37,633 nucleotides of DNA from an uncultured Bacilli bacterium. GTDB taxonomy: Bacteria; Bacillota_I; Bacilli_A; RF39; UBA660. This document shows, piece by piece, positions 31,493-37,633 of the stretch. The stretch spans positions 1-37,633 of the forward strand of contig CANRPB010000006.1 in assembly GCA_947632415.1 (NCBI GenBank), written 5' to 3'. Positions within the stretch are counted from its first letter, which is position 1; each line of letters opens with the position of its first letter. A program made the position numbers and the translations under genes. The notes under the pieces were generated by a model that had not been told where the DNA came from, did not search any database, and worked only from the letters and a program-made list of their open reading frames with translations.

Positions 31493-32947
31493 ATGGAGTT
31501 GGATTTAAATACAATAAAGGATTTGGATTCTAAGCATTTATTTAAGTTGTTATTGCCGGTTATTAATGATGTTTTTTTATCTTTTAAGTATGTAGGAATA
31601 GGTGGGGCTAAGTATAGAAAAATTGTTTTATCGGAAATAAAAAAGTCTAAAGAGACGTATTTGGGAAATGGTTCTTATGCTGTGTTTATAGAGAAAAAAA
31701 TTACAGATGAATTGCATAGGATTGTTCGTGAGTCTTTGGCAATTAAGGATGTTTCATTTGAGATAATAAGTAATTATATTAATCAATATTTTGGTGCTGA
31801 TGCTTTGAATAATTTGAAAAAATTGTTTGCTTTTTTTGAGGATTTTTCTTTTGTACCTAGTATGGATTTGTTGATTGGTTTATTGAGGAAGAATAAAGGT
31901 TTTTTTGAAACAGTTGAGTGTGTATTTAAGGATTATTGCTTGCAAATAATGTCTTGTGAAGATATACTTAATAGTAATTTTTTTATTATGATAATTGATT
32001 CATATTGTATTGTTAATAATGTTGAGATAGATAGTTTTTTTGGTAATGTTGAAGCTGATGGTGGTGTTTTTCATGATGGTATTAATGTTTATTTGAGGGA
32101 AGTTGATAGGAAACCTGTGTTAACAAATGAGCAGGAAGTTCAGCTTGTCAGTAGAATTAAGGCTTTTGATGGAAGTGCTAAAAAGCAGTTTATGGAGAGT
32201 AATTTAAAGTTAGTGGTTAATATTGCTAAAAAATATTGTAATTGTGGTTTATCATTTTTAGATTTAATACAGGCTGGTAATTTAGGATTGATGAAGGCAG
32301 TTGATGGTTATGATGTAGGAATGGGGTATAGATTTTCTACTTATGCGTTTTATAATATTAGGAATGCGATTATTTGTGCTATTAATGATAAGGATGTTAG
32401 ATTGTCTAGTTATTTACATGGTAGTTTTTGCACATATAATATGGTGTATGAATCTTTGAAGAATGAGTTGGGAAGGGTTCCTACAGTGGTGGAGCTTGCT
32501 GATAAGGTGGGAATTTCTGTTTCAAATGTTCAAGAATTGCTTAGTTTTTATGTTGATATTTTAATTGGTGATGTTTCTTCATTAGAGTTTTCACAAGATG
32601 TATTATTATTTGATAAAAAAAGTACAGATAATCATAAAGGTAATATGAAAAGGGAAGATTTTTTAAAAATGTTGAGGTTGTTAAGATCTCCTATTTTTGA
32701 AAAAGTGCTTGGTATGTTGTCAGTTAAGGAGGCAATAATTATTTCTTTAAGGTTGGGATATGTTGATGAAAAATTTTTTTCTACGGAGTCTATTGCTAAG
32801 TTTTTAGGAATGAATGAAGTGGAAGTGAGGGAAATAGTTAAGAAGGTTTTAATAGTTTACAAAGAATGTTTTAATGATTTTATAGATGGCGCTATTGAAG
32901 TTTTGACTGATCAAAGTAGAGTATTATCTCTTGGCAATTTAGAATAA
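31493..32947 (+). CDS. Divergent sigma-70 family factor with long N-terminal extension
   Basis: The first 190 or so of its 484 residues are unrecognised and mostly helical. Sigma region 1.2 starts near residue 195 (DGINVYLREVDRKPVLTNEQE). Region 2 follows (FMESNLKLVVNIAKKY, LDLIQAGNLGLMKAVDGYD, YRFSTYAFYNIRNAI), then region 3 and region 4 (about 400-465, STESIAKFLGMNEVEVREIVKKVL). In region 2.3 the tryptophan pair of housekeeping sigma factors is Tyr287-Asn288 here. It is therefore an alternative factor with its own promoter class, not the main RpoD. Start ATG follows AGGGGGT. Confidence 0.85.
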   Translation: MELDLNTIKDLDSKHLFKLLLPVINDVFLSFKYVGIGGAKYRKIVLSEIKKSKETYLGNGSYAVFIEKKITDELHRIVRESLAIKDVSFEIISNYINQYFGADALNNLKKLFAFFEDFSFVPSMDLLIGLLRKNKGFFETVECVFKDYCLQIMSCEDILNSNFFIMIIDSYCIVNNVEIDSFFGNVEADGGVFHDGINVYLREVDRKPVLTNEQEVQLVSRIKAFDGSAKKQFMESNLKLVVNIAKKYCNCGLSFLDLIQAGNLGLMKAVDGYDVGMGYRFSTYAFYNIRNAIICAINDKDVRLSSYLHGSFCTYNMVYESLKNELGRVPTVVELADKVGISVSNVQELLSFYVDILIGDVSSLEFSQDVLLFDKKSTDNHKGNMKREDFLKMLRLLRSPIFEKVLGMLSVKEAIIISLRLGYVDEKFFSTESIAKFLGMNEVEVREIVKKVLIVYKECFNDFIDGAIEVLTDQSRVLSLGNLE

Positions 32948-32970
32948 TTTTATATTTGTTGATGGAAGTG

Positions 32971-32991
32971 CAAGATTTTTCTTGTTTTTTT
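32971..32991 (+). terminator. Terminator after the sigma gene
   Basis: CAAGA (32971-32975) pairs with TCTTG (32980-32984) around four T residues, followed by seven T residues. Confidence 0.7.
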
Positions 32992-33060
32992 AATGTAAAG
33001 ATTTAGTATTATTTGGTAATTAATTATTTGTGTGATAAAATTAGTGATGAGGTTTTTTAT

Positions 33061-35802
33061 ATGGATGAGAACAAGTATTTAATAATTATAGATGGTGATG
33101 ATAAGACTAAGGAAGTACAGTATTATAAAAAAGATGATTCATCGTATAATATAAAATATCATAATGGTAAAAGAGAATATCCTTATAGTTTTAAGAGAGT
33201 CCAAATTAAGGATAGTTGTGAGAGTTTAGATATTATTAATTATGATTATTATTATAAAAATCAATTGCTTCTTAATATTGAAAAGATTTTGAAATTTGAT
33301 GATATAATAAAGGTATTTTATGATAATGGTGATAGTCGATTATTTTTTTCTGATGATATTGTAGAAGGAACTAAAGCTAATAGTGTAGTTGGTAATGTTA
33401 TGGATTATTATAAGGAAATATCAAAATATGTTAGTGATGGAGATAAGGAGAGTAATGATCATAAGAATACTTTTCTTTATAATGAGTATAGTAAATTAAA
33501 CTATGTTCATAAGGATAGTATTTTAAATGTTTTTTTAAATAAATATGATCTTTCTGAATCTAGTGATTTTCCTTGTAATGTAATTTTTCCTTTTGGGTTT
33601 AATAATAGTCAAAAGGAGGCTGTTTTGAATGTTTTTAAGAGTAATATATCGATAATTGAAGGTCCTCCTGGTACTGGTAAAACTTTTACAATTTTAAATT
33701 TGATTATTAATTTAGCGTTTGTTCAAAATAAAAAAGTTGCTGTTGTATCTAATAATAATGAAGCAGTTAAGAATGTTAAGCAGAAGTTGACGAAGTATGG
33801 TTTTGATTTTATTTTGGCAAGTTTGGGTAAGTTTTCAAATAGGGATAGTTTTTTTTCTAATCTTCCTGAATTTAAAGTTGATGATTTTTTTTCTGATGAT
33901 GATATCGATGATTTATTTGCTGTTTGTAAGGGTTTAGAGGAAAAGTTGGATGTTTTTTTGAATCAAAATAAGTATATGGTTGAACTTGAAAGAAAGATAG
34001 ATGCTTTTTGCCTTGAACAGAAACATTTTGATATTTATTATAAAAATTGGGATATTGAAGAGATTGAGAAATTATCGTTTTATAATAAAAGTGATGATGA
34101 AATATTGGATTTAATAGCGGATTTACAATCTAGTAATGGTAGTATTAATTTGTTTTGGAAGATAAAGATGTATTTGAAACATGGTTTAAAGAATTTGGAT
34201 AAGGGTGTTGCTGATTATATTTTAATGTTACAGCGTGAGTATTATGAATTAAAGTTAAAGAGGTTACGTGATGAATATAATTTTATAAAAAATGAGTTGA
34301 AAAGTAATAATTTTGATCAATTAAAGCAAGATTATTGTGATGTTTGTATTAAAATTTTGAAAAAGTTATTGTATCAAAGATATGTTGGGAAGGAGTGTGT
34401 TTTTACTAATAATAATTACAAGAATAATATGGAAGAATTTATGTCTTTATTTCCAATTGTTTTGAGTACAACGTATTCACTTAGAAATTCTATTCCTAAG
34501 GATTTTCTGTTTGATTATGTGATTATAGATGAGTCTTCACAGGTTGATTTACTTGCTGGTTGTCTTGCATTATCTTGTGCTAAGAATGCGGTTATTGTTG
34601 GTGATTCTAAGCAGTTACCTCAAATTGTTGATAATAAGATTAAAAGGTATATTGGTGATAGAAAGGTTGATGTTTGTCATGATTATTTTTGTAACAATAT
34701 TTTGAGTGCTATGCATAGGCTTTATGATGATTATATTCCTTCAACTGTTTTGTTGGAGCATTATAGATGCCATCCTAAGATTATTGAGTTTTGTAATAGA
34801 CGTTATTATGATGGTAGGTTAGTGGCTTATGAGCAGGAATGTCATAAGGATGTTAAAAATCCTTTAGTTTTATATTATACTGTTTCTGGATGTCATATGC
34901 GTAGATTAACTTGGGGGAATAAGGGTGTTCTTAATGAAAGAGAGTTGGAAGTTATAAAGAAGGAAATATTAGATGATCGAGTGGCTGATTATTCTTGTAA
35001 TGATATTGGAATTGTTACTCCATATCGTTTGCAAGCTGATAATATTTCGGCTAGTGTTGATGAGGGAATTGAAAGTGATACTGTCCATAAATATCAGGGA
35101 AGGGAAAAGGATTTAGTTATTATGTCTACTGTTATTGATAGTTCATTAGATGGTAAGAAATGTATTAAATTTGTCGATGATCCTTGTATGGTAAATGTTT
35201 CGATTTCACGGGCTATTAAACAGTTTGTTTTGGTTACAGATAATAAACTTTTTAATGAAAATGGTAATGAAATTAAGGCTTTTATTAAGTATATTAAGTA
35301 TAATACTTTAGATTCTGAGATAGTTGATAGTAATTTGGTTTCAATTTTTGATTTGCTTTATAAGGATTATTCTAAAAAGTTGGATTCTTTGAATAAAAGA
35401 TTATTGCATAGACTTCGTTATAGGAGTGAAAATATTATGGATACGGTTTTAGATAAGATTTTTATGAGTGAAAAGTTTAAGGATTTTAAGTATTTACCAC
35501 AAGTTTTATTGAAAAATTGCATTAAATCGTATGATAATTTGTCTTTTGAAGAGAAAAGATATATTGACAATAATGCTTCATTTGATTTTGTTATATATGA
35601 TAGTATGTGTTTGAAACCGGTTTTATTTATTGAGGTTGATGGTTTTGCTTTTCATTTTAATAATCCTGTTCAGTTGAAGAAAGATAGATTAAAGGATAGT
35701 ATTGCTAAGAAGAATAATATTTGTTTATTGAGGTTTAGAACTGATAAGTTATTTTCGGAAGAAGATGTTGTTAATATCATTTTGAATGCTTTGGGTATTT
35801 GA
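33061..35802 (+). CDS. UPF1-like SF1 helicase fused to a DUF2726/Vsr-like nuclease
   Basis: This protein has about 913 residues. Helicase motifs in order are I GPPGTGKT (201-208), II DESSQ (490-494), III VGDSKQLPQ, IV LEHYRCHPKIIEF, V KYQGREKDLVIMS and VI NVSISRAIKQF, the COG1112/DNA2-NAM7 pattern. A coiled-coil insertion separates I and II. The C-terminal 90 residues look like a PD-(D/E)XK nuclease of the DUF2726/DUF559 type: FDFVIYD (Asp842), FIEVDG (Glu858) and a Lys/Arg-rich QLKKDRLKD helix. The ATG at 33061 has GATGAGG upstream; a TTG at 33013 is less likely. A phage-defence or RNA-decay role is possible. Confidence 0.85.
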   Translation: MDENKYLIIIDGDDKTKEVQYYKKDDSSYNIKYHNGKREYPYSFKRVQIKDSCESLDIINYDYYYKNQLLLNIEKILKFDDIIKVFYDNGDSRLFFSDDIVEGTKANSVVGNVMDYYKEISKYVSDGDKESNDHKNTFLYNEYSKLNYVHKDSILNVFLNKYDLSESSDFPCNVIFPFGFNNSQKEAVLNVFKSNISIIEGPPGTGKTFTILNLIINLAFVQNKKVAVVSNNNEAVKNVKQKLTKYGFDFILASLGKFSNRDSFFSNLPEFKVDDFFSDDDIDDLFAVCKGLEEKLDVFLNQNKYMVELERKIDAFCLEQKHFDIYYKNWDIEEIEKLSFYNKSDDEILDLIADLQSSNGSINLFWKIKMYLKHGLKNLDKGVADYILMLQREYYELKLKRLRDEYNFIKNELKSNNFDQLKQDYCDVCIKILKKLLYQRYVGKECVFTNNNYKNNMEEFMSLFPIVLSTTYSLRNSIPKDFLFDYVIIDESSQVDLLAGCLALSCAKNAVIVGDSKQLPQIVDNKIKRYIGDRKVDVCHDYFCNNILSAMHRLYDDYIPSTVLLEHYRCHPKIIEFCNRRYYDGRLVAYEQECHKDVKNPLVLYYTVSGCHMRRLTWGNKGVLNERELEVIKKEILDDRVADYSCNDIGIVTPYRLQADNISASVDEGIESDTVHKYQGREKDLVIMSTVIDSSLDGKKCIKFVDDPCMVNVSISRAIKQFVLVTDNKLFNENGNEIKAFIKYIKYNTLDSEIVDSNLVSIFDLLYKDYSKKLDSLNKRLLHRLRYRSENIMDTVLDKIFMSEKFKDFKYLPQVLLKNCIKSYDNLSFEEKRYIDNNASFDFVIYDSMCLKPVLFIEVDGFAFHFNNPVQLKKDRLKDSIAKKNNICLLRFRTDKLFSEEDVVNIILNALGI

Positions 35803-35858
35803 TGATGGTATGTGGAATATTTTGTTTTCTTTATATTTGTTTTAATTATTTTTCTAAG

Positions 35859-35887
35859 TAGACATTATTTGTTTATTTTGGTAAAAT
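35859..35887 (+). promoter_or_regulatory. Promoter of the carboxypeptidase gene
   Basis: TAGACA (35859-35864) and TAAAAT (35882-35887) are 17 bases apart with an extended TGG before the -10. The ATG of the next gene lies 26 bases downstream. Confidence 0.8.
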
Positions 35888-35913
35888 ATTTTTATAATAA
35901 TAAAGGGGTTAAT

Positions 35914-37083
35914 ATGAAGAAGATTATATTTAAGGGTGTTTTTTTATTTTATTTGTTGTTTTTTTCTGTAAGTGTTAGGGCGATTGATACATATTCGCAT
36001 AATGCTGTTATGTATAATTTGAATGATGATAAGGTTATTTTTGAAAAGAATAAGGATGAGAGGGTAAAGATTGCTAGTTTAACTAAAATAATGACTGCGA
36101 TTATTACTTTGGAGAATGTTGATGATATTCATGGTGTTGTTGAGATGCCACGGGAGGCTTTTGAGGATTTGGATGGTTATGCGACTTCTGGTATTTCGGT
36201 TGGTGATATTGTAACTTATGAGGATTTGTTGTATGGAATAATGCTTCCGAGTGGTGCTGATTGTGCTAATGCTCTTGCTATTAGTGTGGCTGGTAGTATT
36301 GATAATTTTGTTTCGATGATGAATGTAAAAGCTCGTGATTTGGGTATGAATGATACTTTTTTTTCAAATCCTATTGGTAAAGATTTGGATAATTATTCTA
36401 CGGTTAGTGATGTCGCGATTATGTTAAAGTATGCTCTTAATAATGAGGAGTTTTATAAGTTGTTTACTACTAGGAATTATGTTACAACTACTAATTTAAG
36501 GTTGGAGAGTACTTTGACTGAAAGGGCTAGAAGGTATAATTTGGATATTTCTAATATTTTGGGTTCTAAGACAGGATTTACGGATGAGGCTGGTTATTGT
36601 CTTGCTTCTCTTGCTTCTATAAATGGTGTTTCGTATTTACTTGTTACGGTTAAGGCTGGTACTAGTATGCCTTATCAACTTATGGATGCAATTAATTTAT
36701 ATGATTATTTTTCTTCGAATTATGGTTATAAGAGGGTACTTGAGTTTGGTAGCCCTTTGGTTACGCTTAGGGTTGGTTTGTTTAAAAGAAGTTTGAGTAT
36801 TTCTTCTGATAGTGATGTTTATTTATATCTTAATAATGATGTTTTTGTTGATGATATAACGTATGATTATGTTGGTGTTACTGATGTGGGTAGTGTTAGT
36901 AATGGTGAGTATTTGGGAAAAATAAAAATAAATTATCATGGCGATTTATTATATGAGTATGATGTTTTTTCTGATAGGAGTATGAATGATAATTGGATTA
37001 TAGTTGGTGTGTTTTTTATTTTGATGTTGACTGTATTTTACATGGTTGTTAGAAATAGAAAAAAATTTAATTTACAAATTTAG
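35914..37083 (+). CDS. D-alanyl-D-alanine carboxypeptidase (DacA/PBP5 family)
   Basis: This 389-residue low-molecular-weight penicillin-binding protein trims the terminal D-Ala of peptidoglycan stems. It has an N-terminal signal peptide (MKKIIFKGVFLFYLLFFSVSVRA) and the SxxK motif SLTK (Ser55-Lys58). The SxN motif is altered to SGA (Ser113-Ala115), and the KTG triad is at Lys219-Gly221. A C-terminal beta domain is followed by a transmembrane anchor near residues 361-382. The start follows AAAGGGG; the open frame upstream adds a second, unlikely hydrophobic segment. It carries its own promoter. Confidence 0.92.
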   Translation: MKKIIFKGVFLFYLLFFSVSVRAIDTYSHNAVMYNLNDDKVIFEKNKDERVKIASLTKIMTAIITLENVDDIHGVVEMPREAFEDLDGYATSGISVGDIVTYEDLLYGIMLPSGADCANALAISVAGSIDNFVSMMNVKARDLGMNDTFFSNPIGKDLDNYSTVSDVAIMLKYALNNEEFYKLFTTRNYVTTTNLRLESTLTERARRYNLDISNILGSKTGFTDEAGYCLASLASINGVSYLLVTVKAGTSMPYQLMDAINLYDYFSSNYGYKRVLEFGSPLVTLRVGLFKRSLSISSDSDVYLYLNNDVFVDDITYDYVGVTDVGSVSNGEYLGKIKINYHGDLLYEYDVFSDRSMNDNWIIVGVFFILMLTVFYMVVRNRKKFNLQI

Positions 37084-37099
37084 GTGTTTTTGGTATACT
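37071..37099 (+). promoter_or_regulatory. Promoter of the small membrane protein gene
   Basis: TTTACA (37071-37076) and TATACT (37094-37099) are 17 bases apart with an extended TGG before the -10. The -35 lies inside the last codons of the carboxypeptidase gene. Confidence 0.7.
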
Positions 37100-37126
37100 A
37101 TGGATAGATGATAAGGGAGTGATTTT

Positions 37127-37393
37127 ATGAAGGAAGCTGCTGGTGAAGCTAATTTATCTGTGATAACTATTATTTTGATGGGTATTATAAGTTTGACGTT
37201 TCTTACTATCATTCCTAGGATAATGTCTAGTATTAAGGATAAGGCATGTTGTGTTTCTAATAATGGTAAAGTTGAGTTTAAAAATTCAAAATATGTTTGT
37301 ACTTATGAATATGCAAAATCGAAGGTTAGTAATAAGTTTAATCCTGTATATACTAGTGAAAGTTTAAATAATTACAATAAACATTGTAAATAA
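37127..37393 (+). CDS. Small single-pass membrane protein, unknown
   Basis: This 88-residue protein has one hydrophobic segment (about residues 10-31, LSVITIILMGIISLTFLTII) preceded by a short charged stretch, MKEAAGEAN. The soluble part contains CC and two further cysteines. The N-terminal AGEANLSVI followed by a long hydrophobic helix vaguely recalls pilin-like signal sequences, but no cleavage motif can be asserted. AAGGGAGTGAT precedes the ATG. No family is recognised. Confidence 0.7.
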   Translation: MKEAAGEANLSVITIILMGIISLTFLTIIPRIMSSIKDKACCVSNNGKVEFKNSKYVCTYEYAKSKVSNKFNPVYTSESLNNYNKHCK

Positions 37394-37442
37394 ATGTTTT
37401 AGTTATTTTTGCTTTGTATTTATTATTATGTTGTAAAATAGG

Positions 37443-37509
37443 AAGCCAGTTGAATTTGGCTTTGCTGTGTTGGATAAAAAAATATTGGCGACTGCAAATA
37501 AGTTTTTTT
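37443..37509 (+). other. Unassigned folded region, possible RNA
   Basis: AAGCCA (37443-37448) pairs with TGGCTT (37457-37462). TTTGC (37461-37465) can also pair with GCAAA (37494-37498), and CAGTTG (37447-37452) with CGACTG (37489-37494), the latter as a loop-to-3' pseudoknot. A run of seven T residues follows. There is no convincing promoter. It holds no gene that I can see. Confidence 0.3.
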
Positions 37510-37528
37510 GAGTTTATATATTTTTGGT

Positions 37529-37564
37529 AAATTAAAAAGATAGCTTAAACTATCTTTTTAATTT
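37529..37564. terminator. Bidirectional terminator with a perfect 15-bp stem
   Basis: Bases 37529-37543 are the exact reverse complement of 37550-37564 around a six-base loop. T-rich arms on both strands would stop transcription from the small membrane protein gene and from the minus-strand gene to the right. Confidence 0.85.
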
Positions 37565-37633
37565 CATTAATTGATAAATTAGTAATTGAAGAAACCTGTT
37601 CAATGTCCATATTTAAGTTCAAAAGATTTTTAA
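37545..37633 (-). CDS. 3' end of a gene resembling the Rpn/PD-(D/E)XK transposase family
   Basis: An open minus-strand frame enters from the right edge and ends with TAA at 37547-37545, inside the loop of the terminator. The visible 28 residues include NMDIEQVSSITNLSINEIKK. That resembles the C-terminal helix pattern (LL...G.s.eeIa.iTgLs.eEI..l) of Rpn family recombination-promoting nucleases. Only the tail is in view, so the family call is tentative and the catalytic domain cannot be checked. Confidence 0.5.
   Translation of the reverse strand, partial: KNLLNLNMDIEQVSSITNLSINEIKKIV

Noticed and set aside
1..37633. Reassigned UGA (tryptophan) code, as in many Mollicutes
   Set aside because: TGA ends secY, ecfT, truA and the CapA gene at expected places, tryptophan positions are TGG, and no frame needs TGA read-through.
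1..37633. CRISPR array
   Set aside because: No regularly spaced direct repeats of 20-40 bases were seen; the only tandem repeats are coding (21041-21100 and 24085-24139).

Overview
The window is AT-rich, low-GC Gram-positive DNA that uses the standard bacterial code: TGA ends several genes, for example secY and map. It starts inside the S10-spc-alpha ribosomal supercluster. That layout, the order rplQ-ecfA1-ecfA2-ecfT-truA-rplM-rpsI, a zinc-type S14 and many diverged housekeeping proteins point to a Bacilli or Mollicutes-related lineage, such as the uncultured gut RF39-like group. The lineage is an inference; no 16S gene is in view.

Positions 1-13249 hold one co-directional run from the 3' end of rplC to rplQ. 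It encodes ribosomal proteins, SecY, adenylate kinase, methionine aminopeptidase, IF-1 and RpoA, and it lacks rpmD (L30). A terminator folded over the rplQ stop codon closes it. Positions 13428-17244 carry the ECF vitamin-transporter energising module (two ATPases with degenerate catalytic motifs, plus EcfT), truA and a metallophosphoesterase, all overlapping or nearly so. A promoter and an L13-type leader then drive rplM-rpsI.

Positions 18300-29560 hold RNA quality control and envelope genes: a minus-strand lipoprotein, rnr, a CapA-like lipoprotein and smpB. Next come an Ig-NodB polysaccharide deacetylase, a small Tyr/Pro/Gly-rich minus-strand protein, a NodB-fold protein that has lost its catalytic residues, and lon. 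They are followed by a SpoVID-like LysM protein with a YsxE/CotS-like degenerate kinase, and by a probable 58-residue minus-strand membrane protein. The tmRNA gene ssrA ends at 29936. SmpB, tmRNA, RNase R and Lon together make up a trans-translation and tagged-protein degradation set.

The ssrA 3' end is followed by an A-rich stretch of about 760 bp with a YefM-YoeB toxin-antitoxin pair. An 11/12 copy of the tmRNA 3' terminus bounds it on the far side, which suggests a small element inserted at ssrA. Beyond it (30.7-31.5 kb) lie a strong terminator, one small ORF and two apparently independent small-RNA units, one with a 10-bp stem, promoter and terminator. Positions 31493-35802 hold a divergent sigma-70 factor with a novel N-terminal half and an UPF1-like SF1 helicase fused to a DUF2726/Vsr-like nuclease. 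The window closes with a DacA-type carboxypeptidase, an 88-residue single-pass membrane protein, a 15-bp bidirectional terminator, and the 3' end of a minus-strand gene resembling the Rpn/PD-(D/E)XK transposase family.

Most plus-strand genes are rich in T and G on the coding strand (GTT, GAT, TTG codons), as expected for leading-strand genes. The toxin-antitoxin segment is A-rich and stands out.
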